A stretch of DNA of 64,000 nucleotides from Opacimonas immobilis (GTDB lineage Bacteria; Pseudomonadota; Gammaproteobacteria; Enterobacterales; Alteromonadaceae), in the NCBI RefSeq assembly GCF_048282545.1, contig NZ_CP182485.1, forward strand, positions 1,550,001-1,614,000, written 5' to 3'. A model generated the notes under the pieces. That model did no database searches, was not told the DNA's origin, and saw only the letters and a program-made list of their open reading frames with translations. Shown piece by piece: positions 38,012 to 48,074 of the stretch. Position 1 is the first letter of the stretch. Each line of letters begins with the position of its first letter. The translations under genes were made by a program, and so were the position numbers.

Positions 38012-38851
38012 ATGAACTACTCCGGCCCCGTTGCAAAAATGCTCACCTCAGTTGATTCACAACACATTGCACAGTATACCTTGCCAATCGGTGCCGAGCG
38101 CGTTCCCATGAATCAATTCATTGGTAAACAACTCAATGTACAATTCGAACAGACGATCACTTGTATTCACTGTGCCCGTCCAACGTCCAAAAGTTTTAAT
38201 CAAGGATATTGCTATCCCTGTTTACAGCGCTTAGCTCAATGCGATACCTGTATCGTAAAACCCGAATTATGTCATTACAGTAAAGGCACTTGTCGTGAGC
38301 CACAGTGGGCAGAAGCGCATTGCTTTAACGATCATATTGTTTATCTATCTAATACGGGTAACGTTAAAGTGGGCATTACGCGGCAACTACAACAGGGTGT
38401 GTCGACACGATGGATCGATCAGGGGGCGACTCAGGCAGTCGCTATGTTTAGAGTCGCTAATCGCTTGGTTAGTGGGTTAGTGGAAACCGCGTGCAAGCAA
38501 TATGTAGGTGATAAAACCAACTGGCGCACCATGCTCAAAAATGAATACGAAGCACTGGATTTGGATGCTTTGAAAATCGAAATAATGAAAAAAGTGCAAC
38601 CTGATATTGACAATATTCTTGCTCAATATGGTCTGCTAGCCGTTACATCAATTGAGAGCCCTGCGGTAGACATTCACTATCCAGTGCAACAATATCCCAC
38701 AAAAGTCAGCTCGATTAACTTGGAAAAAGAAGGCGGTTTTACCGGCAGGCTTCTCGGGATAAAAGGACAATATTGGTTACTAGACAATGATAGAGTCATC
38801 AATATTCGTAAATACGGTGGTTATCATTGGCATATCACTGTGAGCGAATAG
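38012..38851 (+). CDS. DUF2797 zinc-ribbon-like protein
   Basis: 279 residues. It matches DUF2797 by CIHCARPTSKSFNQGYCYPC, then CDTCIVKPELCHY, and VGITRQLQQGVSTRWIDQGA. Four cysteine pairs in the first half probably bind zinc or an iron-sulfur cluster. The VYLSNTGNVKVGIT and TRWIDQGA part resembles a GIY-YIG-like fold, which would suggest nucleic acid binding; that is inference. ATG 38012 has AAGAG about 8 bases upstream; ATG 38006 is an alternative. It follows DUF3025 after 52 bases and ends before a strong terminator. Confidence 0.82.
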   Translation: MNYSGPVAKMLTSVDSQHIAQYTLPIGAERVPMNQFIGKQLNVQFEQTITCIHCARPTSKSFNQGYCYPCLQRLAQCDTCIVKPELCHYSKGTCREPQWAEAHCFNDHIVYLSNTGNVKVGITRQLQQGVSTRWIDQGATQAVAMFRVANRLVSGLVETACKQYVGDKTNWRTMLKNEYEALDLDALKIEIMKKVQPDIDNILAQYGLLAVTSIESPAVDIHYPVQQYPTKVSSINLEKEGGFTGRLLGIKGQYWLLDNDRVINIRKYGGYHWHITVSE

Positions 38852-39063
38852 TCATATCAGGAGAACTCCCTACTTTTTGACCCTAAAAACCGAAACTCAA
38901 ATCCAAGAGACAAACCCGCCTAAATTTTCGACACGGTTTGAATGCCTTACCGCTCTTGCACAAAATCGCACCAGACGCACATTGATGAGTATACTGGCAA
39001 ACACTGCGGAGGATTCCTCATCGGCTATAAAGCGCAATAATTTCCCTTTCAACGCTATCAATC

Positions 39064-39099
39064 GAGCAAAGTTTCCAGTAAACTTTGCTCTTTATTTTT
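39064..39099 (+). terminator. Terminator between the DUF2797 gene and apt
   Basis: Perfect 11-base-pair stem (GAGCAAAGTTT with AAACTTTGCTC, loop CCAGT) followed by TTTATTTTTG. It lies 210 bases after the DUF2797 stop and only 31 bases before the next small gene, so it could also be an attenuator for that gene and apt. The rest of 38852-39129 shows no supported gene. Confidence 0.88.
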
Positions 39100-39129
39100 G
39101 TACTCTACAACAAGTTAGGAAGTCGCAGT

Positions 39130-39258
39130 ATGTCTAACGACGAAAATTTCAAAGACCCATTTAACATTTATTATCTTTTAGCAGCAGCAGGCGTTTTAGT
39201 GGCAATGCCGTTATTAAACGTATTATGTGGTTGGTACGTATTTTATTTTTCTAAGTAA
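39130..39258 (+). CDS. 42-residue single-helix membrane protein
   Basis: Small ORF starting MSNDENFKDPFNIYY, then one hydrophobic helix (LLAAAGVLVAMPLLNVLCG) and the end WYVFYFSK. AGGAAG lies about 8 bases before the ATG, a good ribosome binding site. It ends 22 bases before apt and is probably cotranscribed with it. I recognise no family. Short acidic N-terminus plus one helix suggests an inner membrane protein with the N-terminus in the cytoplasm, or a subunit partner. Confidence 0.6.
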   Translation: MSNDENFKDPFNIYYLLAAAGVLVAMPLLNVLCGWYVFYFSK

Positions 39259-39280
39259 ACACATTTAAACGAGGTTAACC

Positions 39281-39817
39281 TTGCCGGGCGAATACATAAA
39301 ATCAGTAGTAAAAACTATCCCAGACTACCCAAAACCTGGGATCATGTTTCGAGATGTGACCAGTGTTCTTGAAGACCACAAGGCCTTTTCACAATGTATT
39401 GAACTACTTGTTGAACATTACAAAAATAAAAAATTCGACAAAATTGCTGGTACTGAAGCCCGAGGTTTTCTCTTTGGTGCGCCACTTGCTTTGGCTCTCG
39501 GCGTCGGTTTTATTCCTGTGCGCAAGCCAGGTAAATTACCTCGTGAAGTCATCAGTGAAGCGTATGAGTTAGAGTATGGTACGGACAATTTAGAAATGCA
39601 TACTGATGCGGTACAAGAAGGCGATCGTGTGCTCTTAGTGGACGATTTGCTCGCGACAGGTGGTACTATGGTTGCGACTGCTAATTTAGTTCGTCGTCTC
39701 GGTGGGGTGGTTGAAGATGCCGCATTTATTATTTCATTGCCAGATATTGGTGGAGAAGATAAATTAGCCGAAGCAAACATCACTCCTTACGCATTATGTG
39801 AATTTGAAGGCGATTAA
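39281..39817 (+). CDS. apt: Adenine phosphoribosyltransferase
   Basis: 178 residues. It salvages adenine to AMP with PRPP in the cytoplasm. The PRPP motif is VLLVDDLLATGGTM, the adenine-side loop is YPKPGIMFRDVT, and the flexible loop is GFIPVRKPGKLPREV. The start is a TTG with GAGG 6 bases upstream; no ATG fits the family N-terminus. It is 7 bases before dnaX, and apt-dnaX-ybaB-recR-htpG-adk is the enterobacterial order. Confidence 0.96.
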   Translation: MPGEYIKSVVKTIPDYPKPGIMFRDVTSVLEDHKAFSQCIELLVEHYKNKKFDKIAGTEARGFLFGAPLALALGVGFIPVRKPGKLPREVISEAYELEYGTDNLEMHTDAVQEGDRVLLVDDLLATGGTMVATANLVRRLGGVVEDAAFIISLPDIGGEDKLAEANITPYALCEFEGD

Positions 39818-39824
39818 CTAATCT

Positions 39825-41402
<1,578 letters not shown>

Positions 41403-41407
41403 ATGAA

Positions 41408-42310
41408 GTGCCACCGATGGATGACGATGCGGATAATGCGATGATGTATGCGGAGCAAGATGAAATTTATGCTCAGGCTGAACAGCAACATCCCAATGCT
41501 TTTGAATCGGAACCGGTTGCAGAGAAGCCTGCAACGGATGACTTGTTAGGTGCTTTGGACTCACTTAAACACATCACGGTCAAAAAAACAGATGAAGAAC
41601 ATACATCTGCCTCTACAGCAAAGCAGTCTCCCTCTATAGAATCAGATGTAGCCATCAACGCCGAAGGTGAAACAGAGACAACCCATAATTCGGTCAGTGA
41701 GTTTGTGCCTAGTGAAAAAGAGCTCGCCGAAGCGGAAGATTTTGCAGAGCCAGAGCCAGAGCCAGAGCCAACTAGCCAGTTCGCACCATCTGCGCCAATA
41801 TTACCTGAGACAAATCCTTCACAAATGGGATTGGGCACAGATAATCAAGCGCAAGCGCATTCACTTGTGCCTGGAGTTACGCCAGATAATTTGGTCGCGG
41901 AGTTACCTAATGGCGATACACTGACGCATGAGGCGCAAATTGATGAATGGTCAAACATGATCAGTCACATCAAGCCACAATCGTTTATGCAAGTGGTGAT
42001 GATGCATTCTGCGATGCAGCGCACAGGTAATCAAATCACATTGACAGTGGAAGACAATCAATCTCATTTGCTCAGCGATACGTTGCACAACAAGATCCAA
42101 GAGGCGATTAGTAAGCATTTACAGCAGCCCATTGAATTGCAGATAAAAGTGGGTGTTGCGCACAACACCCCGATGCAGATCAAACAGAAAATCAAAGCAT
42201 TTAGGTTACGACATGCCAATCAGCTATTTGAAAGCGATCCGGATATGCAGAAGTTGATGAATACGTTTAATGCGCAAGTCAAAGACGGTTCTATGCAACC
42301 AAAACCGTAA
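41408..42310 (+). CDS. dnaX: DnaX tau C-terminal part in the shifted frame
   Basis: 300 residues counted from a GTG with no ribosome binding site; the frame is really open from 41249 and joins the N-terminal part at the repeat tract. It begins with an acidic Pro-rich linker (EPEPTSQFAPSAP) and ends in the compact tau domain V that binds the polymerase alpha subunit (DEWSNMISHIKPQSFMQVVM, ISKHLQQPIELQIKVGV). It is not an independent gene. The domain looks intact, so the frameshift is either recent, a sequence error, or crossed by ribosomal slippage. Confidence 0.75.
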   Translation: MPPMDDDADNAMMYAEQDEIYAQAEQQHPNAFESEPVAEKPATDDLLGALDSLKHITVKKTDEEHTSASTAKQSPSIESDVAINAEGETETTHNSVSEFVPSEKELAEAEDFAEPEPEPEPTSQFAPSAPILPETNPSQMGLGTDNQAQAHSLVPGVTPDNLVAELPNGDTLTHEAQIDEWSNMISHIKPQSFMQVVMMHSAMQRTGNQITLTVEDNQSHLLSDTLHNKIQEAISKHLQQPIELQIKVGVAHNTPMQIKQKIKAFRLRHANQLFESDPDMQKLMNTFNAQVKDGSMQPKP

Positions 42311-42358
42311 CCATTTATAATACACATATTACATACGTTTATACCAAAGGAAAAAATC

Positions 42359-42685
42359 ATGTTTAAAGGCGGAATGGGAAACATCATGAAGCAGGCGCAA
42401 CAAATGCAAGAGCGCATGCAAAAAGCCCAAGAAGACTTAGCCAATATCGAAGTAACCGGTGAAGCTGGTGCTGGTATGGTTAAAGTGACTATGACGTGTA
42501 ATCACAACGTACGTCGTGTTCACCTTGACGACTCATTAATGGAAGATGACAAAGACATGATTGAAGATTTACTTGCTGCTGCTTGTAACGATGCTGTGCG
42601 TCGTGTGGCTGAAACCAGTAAAGAAAAAATGTCAGATATCACTGGTGGTATGCCGTTACCTCCAGGTTTTAAAATGCCGTTTTAA
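42359..42685 (+). CDS. ybaB: Nucleoid-associated protein YbaB/EbfC
   Basis: 108 residues, the family length. Dimeric DNA-binding tweezer protein. Typical segments MQERMQKAQEDLANIEVTG and GMVKVTMTCNHNVRRV, with a Pro-rich end PLPPGFKMPF. Between dnaX and recR as usual; its stop is directly followed by the recR ATG. Confidence 0.97.
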   Translation: MFKGGMGNIMKQAQQMQERMQKAQEDLANIEVTGEAGAGMVKVTMTCNHNVRRVHLDDSLMEDDKDMIEDLLAAACNDAVRRVAETSKEKMSDITGGMPLPPGFKMPF

Positions 42686-43285
42686 ATGAAATACTCCCCT
42701 CTCATCAGCGATCTGATTGATTCCTTGCGCCACCTTCCAGGAGTGGGTGCTAAGTCGGCACAGCGTATGGCGTTTCATCTGTTGGAACGCAATCGAGAGG
42801 GTGCGTTAAGTTTATCTGAAGCGCTTGCTGCTGCAATGGCCAATGTGAAGCATTGCCATGAATGCCGAACGTTTACCGAAAGCGAGATGTGTCATATTTG
42901 CGCTAATGATGCTCGTCAAACGAATGGGGTATTATGTATTGTCGAGTCTCCTCAGGATATTTTGGCGATAGAGCAAACTACGCAATTTCACGGTACGTAT
43001 TTTGTTCTGATGGGGCACTTATCACCGATTGACGGTATTGGTCCAAATGAAATTGGCTTAGACATCCTGGCTAAGCGTCTTCAAGTTGGCAACATTAATG
43101 AAGTGATTTTGGCAACCAACCCAACCGTTGAAGGGGAGGCGACCGCGCATTATATTGCGCAAATGTGTCAGCAACAAAATATCACGGCCTCTCGTATTGC
43201 CCATGGCGTACCCGTGGGTGGCGAGCTAGAATACATTGATGGCAACACGTTGGCACACGCATTTAGTGGTCGTCGCCAGCTTTAG
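42686..43285 (+). CDS. recR: Recombination protein RecR
   Basis: 199 residues. With RecF and RecO it loads RecA at gaps. Helix-hairpin-helix LRHLPGVGAKSAQRMAFHLL, zinc finger CHECRTFTESEMCHIC and Toprim domain with VESPQDILAIEQT and ATNPTVEGEATA. It starts on the base after the ybaB stop, so the two are coupled. Confidence 0.98.
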   Translation: MKYSPLISDLIDSLRHLPGVGAKSAQRMAFHLLERNREGALSLSEALAAAMANVKHCHECRTFTESEMCHICANDARQTNGVLCIVESPQDILAIEQTTQFHGTYFVLMGHLSPIDGIGPNEIGLDILAKRLQVGNINEVILATNPTVEGEATAHYIAQMCQQQNITASRIAHGVPVGGELEYIDGNTLAHAFSGRRQL

Positions 43286-43319
43286 GATCAATGGATTTAC
43301 ACAACCACACAAAAATACC

Positions 43320-43347
43320 CTTGAAAAACCCACGGTCATCCCTACAT
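43320..43347 (+). promoter_or_regulatory. Sigma-32 promoter of htpG
   Basis: -35 CTTGAA (43320-43325, in context CCCTTGAAA), 14-base spacer, -10 CCCTACAT (43340-43347). This matches the heat-shock consensus. It lies 53 bases before the htpG ATG, between recR and htpG. Confidence 0.82.
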
Positions 43348-43400
43348 AGCTAATATCGAAATTTTTGTCTTTAAAATCATTAGCTAGGAGACATGTCAAG

Positions 43401-45338
43401 ATGACTGATACTGTGGAACCTCAAGGCACACAACAAGAAACACACGGTTTTCAAACCGAAGTAAAACAGCTTTTACAACTGATGATCCACTCTTTGTATT
43501 CAAACAAAGAGATCTTTTTGCGTGAGTTAGTTTCTAACGCCGCCGACGCAGCGGATAAGTTGCGTTTTAAAGCATTATCAAATGACGCGTTGTACGAAAA
43601 TGACGGTGATTTGTCCGTTAAAGTTTCTGCTGATAAAGAAGCCGGAACAGTCACCATCGAAGACAACGGTATCGGTATGTCTCGAGATGAGGTCATTGCC
43701 AATTTAGGTACCATTGCCAAGTCTGGTACCAAAGAATTTTTCTCTAATTTATCGGGCGACCAAGCGAAAGACTCTCAGTTGATTGGTCAATTTGGTGTTG
43801 GTTTTTACTCTGCATTTATTGTGGCTGAAGAAGTGGTTGTACGCACTCGTGCCGCTGGCGCAGATGCGTCAGAAGGGGTGGAATGGACCTCAAAAGGCGA
43901 GGGTGAATTCACTCTGGCGCAAATCGACAAGCCTACCCGTGGTACCCAAATTATCTTGAAATTGCGTGAAGAAGAAAAAGAATTTGCGGATGATTGGCGT
44001 TTGCGTTCAATCATCACCAAATACTCTGACCACATTTCGATTCCGGTACAGATGTTTAAAGAAGAAGTACCAGAACAAGATCCGATTGAAGAAGGCGGCG
44101 AAAAAATCCCAGCGGTACCTGCGCATTGGGAAGCCATCAACAAAGCCGAAGCACTGTGGACTCGTGACAAAGGCGATATCTCTGAAGATGAGTATAAAGC
44201 GTTCTATAAGCACGTTTCGCATGACTATACCGATCCATTGACTTGGTCACACAACAAAGTGGAAGGTAAAACGGAATATACGTCATTATTGTATATCCCA
44301 AGCAAAGCACCATTTGATTTGTACAATCGTGATCATAAACACGGCTTGAAACTATACGTACAGCGCGTGTTTATCATGGATGACGCTGAGCAGTTCATGC
44401 CAAGTTATCTGCGCTTTGTCAAAGGTCTATTGGATTCTAATGACTTGCCATTGAACGTATCGCGTGAGATTTTGCAAGACAACAAAGTCACGCAATCAAT
44501 GCGTCAAGGCTGTACTAAGAAAGTATTGCAAATGCTTGAGCGCATGGCGAAGAACAACCCTGAAGACTACACTAAGTTCTATGCTGAATTTGGTAATGTC
44601 CTCAAAGAAGGTCCTGCAGAAGACTTCTCTAATAAAGAAAAAATCGCAGGTCTATTACGTTTTGCCTCTACCCACACTGATTCAGATGCACCGACAGTCT
44701 CTCTAGCGGATTACATAGAGCGCATGGGCGAAGATCAAGATAAGATTTATTATGTGGTGGCGGACTCTTATCAAGCGGCTAAGACCAGCCCGCATCTTGA
44801 AATCTTTAAGAAGAAAGGCATTGAAGTCTTACTCATGTCTGAACGCATCGATGAATGGTTGATGTCGCATTTGACTGAATTCAATGAAAAGCAGTTCAAA
44901 TCCATTGCGCAAGGCTCATTAGATGAGTTGGATTCTGAAGAAGATAAGAAGGCCAAAGAAGCAGCTGAAAAAGAAGTCGAAGGTGTATTAGAACGCATCA
45001 AAACGGCTTTAGGCACTAAAGTCAAAGAAGTCAAATTTACTCATCGTCTAACTGAATCGCCAGCCGTGATTGTAGCCGATGATAACGGTATGACGACGCA
45101 AATGATGAAGTTAATGCAAGCGGCAGGTCAGCCAGTACCAGAAGTTGAATATCACTTCGAACTGAACCCTGAGCACGAATTAGTCAAATACATCGCGGAT
45201 GTGCAAGATGAGGAACTTTTCAAGCAATGGTCTGAGGTGTTGTTTGATCAAGCAGCTTTATCAGAGCAAGGTAGCTTAAAAGATCCTGCTAGCTTTGTGA
45301 AAAACGTCAATAGCTTGTTGCTAAAAGCAGCTAAGTAA
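43401..45338 (+). CDS. htpG: Chaperone HtpG (Hsp90)
   Basis: 645 residues. ATP-dependent dimeric chaperone. ATP-binding GHKL motifs: ELVSNAADAADKLR, DNGIGMSRDEV and GQFGVGFYSAFIV. Middle-domain RGIILK-type arginine region and LNVSREILQDNK are present. An in-frame ATG at 43365 exists, but ATG 43401 has AGGAG 10 bases upstream and gives the family N-terminus; 43365 also lies too close to the promoter. Own heat-shock promoter and terminator. Confidence 0.97.
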   Translation: MTDTVEPQGTQQETHGFQTEVKQLLQLMIHSLYSNKEIFLRELVSNAADAADKLRFKALSNDALYENDGDLSVKVSADKEAGTVTIEDNGIGMSRDEVIANLGTIAKSGTKEFFSNLSGDQAKDSQLIGQFGVGFYSAFIVAEEVVVRTRAAGADASEGVEWTSKGEGEFTLAQIDKPTRGTQIILKLREEEKEFADDWRLRSIITKYSDHISIPVQMFKEEVPEQDPIEEGGEKIPAVPAHWEAINKAEALWTRDKGDISEDEYKAFYKHVSHDYTDPLTWSHNKVEGKTEYTSLLYIPSKAPFDLYNRDHKHGLKLYVQRVFIMDDAEQFMPSYLRFVKGLLDSNDLPLNVSREILQDNKVTQSMRQGCTKKVLQMLERMAKNNPEDYTKFYAEFGNVLKEGPAEDFSNKEKIAGLLRFASTHTDSDAPTVSLADYIERMGEDQDKIYYVVADSYQAAKTSPHLEIFKKKGIEVLLMSERIDEWLMSHLTEFNEKQFKSIAQGSLDELDSEEDKKAKEAAEKEVEGVLERIKTALGTKVKEVKFTHRLTESPAVIVADDNGMTTQMMKLMQAAGQPVPEVEYHFELNPEHELVKYIADVQDEELFKQWSEVLFDQAALSEQGSLKDPASFVKNVNSLLLKAAK

Positions 45339-45358
45339 GCGACGCTTGAACCCCCTTG

Positions 45359-45394
45359 AGCGGATGTCCTGAAAAAGGCATCCGCTTTTTTTGT
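45359..45394 (+). terminator. Terminator after htpG
   Basis: Arms AGCGGATG and CATCCGCT with a 12-base loop, followed by seven T, 20 bases after the htpG stop. Confidence 0.88.
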
Positions 45395-45507
45395 TACCGA
45401 TTAGTCGTAAGAAAGCGGATTGATACCCACTTAGGGTTGCAACCATTCCGTTAGTTGGGTAACTTTAGCCTTATTACTTTTTTAAAATTACAAATGGAGG
45501 ATGCACC

Positions 45508-46152
45508 ATGCGCATCGTATTATTAGGCGCACCTGGCGCGGGTAAGGGAACTCAAGCTCAGTTCTTAATGGGCAAATATGGTATTCCACAGATTTCAACC
45601 GGTGACATGTTGCGTTCGGCTATCAAAGCTGGCACAGAAATGGGTCTAGCGGCAAAGAAAGTGATGGATGCTGGTCAGTTGGTATCTGATGACATCATCA
45701 TAGGTTTGGTCAAAGAGCGCATTGCACAAGAAGATTGTGCCAATGGTTTCTTACTTGATGGCTTCCCTCGCACCATTCCTCAAGCAGATGCGATGAAAGA
45801 CGCAGGCGTAGCGGTTGATTACTGTCTTGAGTTTGATGTACCGGACGATGTGATTGTTGAGCGCATGGGCGGTCGTCGTGTTCACGCTGCTTCTGGTCGC
45901 GTTTATCATGTCGTGTACAATCCACCTAAAGTGGAAGGTAAAGACGATGAAACCGGTGATGATTTGATGATCCGTGATGATGACAAAGAAGCGACTGTGC
46001 GTGATCGTCTTGGTATTTATCACACTACTACTAAGCCACTGGTAGAGTATTACACTGCTGAAGCGGACGCAGGTAACTGTAAATACTTCAAGCTTGACGG
46101 TACGCAACCTGTGGATGCAGTCAGTCAACAGTTAGCAGAATTACTGGGTTAA
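45508..46152 (+). CDS. adk: Adenylate kinase
   Basis: 214 residues, the E. coli length. It interconverts ATP plus AMP with two ADP. P-loop GAPGAGKGTQAQ, AMP-binding STGDMLRSAI and DGFPRTIPQADAM, and the long LID domain (GGRRVHAASGRVYHV...). The start has GGAGG upstream. Monocistronic, with a terminator shared with the convergent msr gene. Confidence 0.98.
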   Translation: MRIVLLGAPGAGKGTQAQFLMGKYGIPQISTGDMLRSAIKAGTEMGLAAKKVMDAGQLVSDDIIIGLVKERIAQEDCANGFLLDGFPRTIPQADAMKDAGVAVDYCLEFDVPDDVIVERMGGRRVHAASGRVYHVVYNPPKVEGKDDETGDDLMIRDDDKEATVRDRLGIYHTTTKPLVEYYTAEADAGNCKYFKLDGTQPVDAVSQQLAELLG

Positions 46153-46180
46153 TTGTTTAATTAATCATAAGTCAAAAAAT

Positions 46181-46211
46181 GAGCCGTCTATTATAGATGG
46201 CTCTTTTTTTG
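46181..46211 (+). terminator. Terminator after adk
   Basis: Arms GAGCCGTCTA and TAGATGGCTC (one mismatch or G-T pair) with a three-base loop, followed by eight T. Confidence 0.9.
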
Positions 46212-46241
46212 TGTGGATGTTAGGCAAAACCGTTTTTCAAG

Positions 46242-47573
46242 TTAACTGGTTCTCGGACGAAACTCCAATACCGTCGCATTAATGCAATAACGAGGCTTGC
46301 CATTAGGGCCATCATCAAACACATGACCTAGATGAATACCTGATTTAGCCGCTTTAATCTCGGTACGGACCATGCCGTAGGACAGGTCTTGATGATAGGT
46401 AACGCTATCTTTGACCGCTTCGGTAAACGATAACCAGCCAGACCCCGAGTTAAATTGATAATCGGTATCAAACAGAGGCGCTCCGGATAAGGTATCAATA
46501 AATACCCCAGAGCCGACATTTTTAAACTCTTCATATTGTCGGCAAAAACGCGCATCTGTGCCTTTGTTAAATGCCACATCAAACGCCTCGCTATCGCCAA
46601 GCTTAAAGGCTCCGAGTAATTGATAAAATTTATCCGGCGCAACATAACCTTGTACGCCGTGCACCTCTTCGCCGTCCTGCATAAATAGCAAGGTTGGTGT
46701 CGCCCAGGTTGGGCTTTTAACAGTTAAGCCTTCAAGTTGTTCAGCGCGACGGAAATGCATCGGTATAGAGCCCTGATAAGCATCTGCGACATCCGCTTTA
46801 AACTTGTCACAATACGGACAGTCGGGAGAATCAATGACAACAATGTGTTGTCCTTGTAATAAGGCTTGATTATCAATTTTGGCAACTTGTGTCACGCTTC
46901 CGTCAAAACGCACCCCTGTGGAATGATCAGGGCAGTAGCCGTTGGGGTTTTTGGCGATATAGTCTTGATGATATTCCTCAGCTGGATGAAACACATCCAG
47001 TGCTTTTATTTTGGTTTGAATAGTACCGTAGCCAGCTTTGGTCAACAGAGGTTGAAAGGCCTGAGTGACTTGTTGCGCAATGGCTTTTTGAGCGTCATTG
47101 GTATATAAAATGGTTGAGCGATATTGGGTACCTATATCATTGCCTTGGCGATTTGCCTGAGTCGGATCGTGCATTTCATAAAAGGCTTTGAGCAAGGTTT
47201 CTGTGCTGATTTGCGAAGGGTTGTACTCAATCTGAATCACTTCTGCGTAATTATCGTCATTAAATCGATGTTGGGCTTGTGTGATGTTGCGATAGGTCGG
47301 AGCAAAGCCGCGACCATCCGCATAACCTGAGACGACATTAATCACGCCAGGCATGGCCTCAAAGCGTTTCTCCGCACCCCAGAAACAGCCGAGTCCTAAT
47401 ACCAAGGTGTCGGACTCAATACTCATTGGCAAATCTTCGGATAGGGATATTTGCTGTATTTTGCTCTGCTCGCTATGACTCGAGGTGGACGTGCTGAAAG
47501 CTTGAGGCATAGAGAACCAAACTAACACTGCTGCGACGATAGCAAACGATAAAACGGATAAAATCTTCTGCAT
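46242..47573 (-). CDS. msrAB: Secreted MsrA-thioredoxin-MsrB fusion
   Basis: 443 residues. An N-terminal signal or anchor helix (ILSVLSFAIVAAVLVWFSM) puts it in the periplasm. MsrA follows, with catalytic C63 in GCFWGAEK and resolving C214 in GYCPDHS. Next is a thioredoxin-like domain with C252-P-Y-C255 and a cis-proline (ATPTLLF). MsrB is last, with catalytic C430 in RYCINATVLEF. It repairs both methionine sulfoxide epimers and may carry its own electron relay. The order differs from the Neisseria PilB fusion (thioredoxin-MsrA-MsrB). The usual MsrB recycling cysteine is Ser378 (SGSGW, usually SGCGW). Start ATG 47573 has GAGGAAAG upstream; the longer ORF would need TTG. Confidence 0.93.
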   Translation of the reverse strand: MQKILSVLSFAIVAAVLVWFSMPQAFSTSTSSHSEQSKIQQISLSEDLPMSIESDTLVLGLGCFWGAEKRFEAMPGVINVVSGYADGRGFAPTYRNITQAQHRFNDDNYAEVIQIEYNPSQISTETLLKAFYEMHDPTQANRQGNDIGTQYRSTILYTNDAQKAIAQQVTQAFQPLLTKAGYGTIQTKIKALDVFHPAEEYHQDYIAKNPNGYCPDHSTGVRFDGSVTQVAKIDNQALLQGQHIVVIDSPDCPYCDKFKADVADAYQGSIPMHFRRAEQLEGLTVKSPTWATPTLLFMQDGEEVHGVQGYVAPDKFYQLLGAFKLGDSEAFDVAFNKGTDARFCRQYEEFKNVGSGVFIDTLSGAPLFDTDYQFNSGSGWLSFTEAVKDSVTYHQDLSYGMVRTEIKAAKSGIHLGHVFDDGPNGKPRYCINATVLEFRPRTS

Positions 47574-47678
47574 TGTTACTTTCCTCAACTAGGCTTAATG
47601 ATAAAGACAGTTGTAAGTGGTGTGTTATTTCATTACAGTGCCACAGAATAATAAGATCGCAATCCTAAGGGAAATTCT

Positions 47679-48074
47679 ATGTCACTTCCTATTACCGGCT
47701 TTTATACCAGCATTTTAGGTATCATTTTGGTTTATTTGTCCATTCTCGTTATTCGTGAGCGGCGTACAGGGCGCGTGAGCCTTGGTGATGGCAACGTAGA
47801 GGAGTTGCCATATTTGCAACGCACTTCTCGCGCATTTGGCAACTTTACTGAATATGTGCCCATGGCGGTGTTGTTGTTAGCGATCGCAGAGCTTAACGCC
47901 ATCAATGCTTATGTCCTCCACGCTTGCGCCATGTTGTTAGTGTTTGGACGCCTTGCGCATGCGTATGGGTTGCGCCACCATCCAGGACCTTCCTGGCAAC
48001 GCGTATGGGGAATGCTAGCAACTTTTGCCTGCATTGTCGTGTTGGCCGTCGCCAATATTGTGATTTTGTATTAA
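47679..48074 (+). CDS. MAPEG-family membrane protein (YecN-like)
   Basis: 131 residues with four hydrophobic helices. It matches the MAPEG superfamily by the pattern QRTSRAFGNFTEYVPMAVLLL and GRLAHAYGL. In eukaryotes the family uses glutathione; bacterial YecN-like members are mostly uncharacterised, and no substrate can be read here. Divergent from msrAB, tail-to-tail with the next gene: its last base is directly followed by that gene's stop codon. Confidence 0.85.
   Translation: MSLPITGFYTSILGIILVYLSILVIRERRTGRVSLGDGNVEELPYLQRTSRAFGNFTEYVPMAVLLLAIAELNAINAYVLHACAMLLVFGRLAHAYGLRHHPGPSWQRVWGMLATFACIVVLAVANIVILY

Noticed and set aside
38877..39137. 86-residue ORF between DUF2797 and apt
   Set aside because: It starts with TTG, runs through a perfect terminator hairpin and has no protein-like composition; the real small gene (39130-39258) is in another frame.
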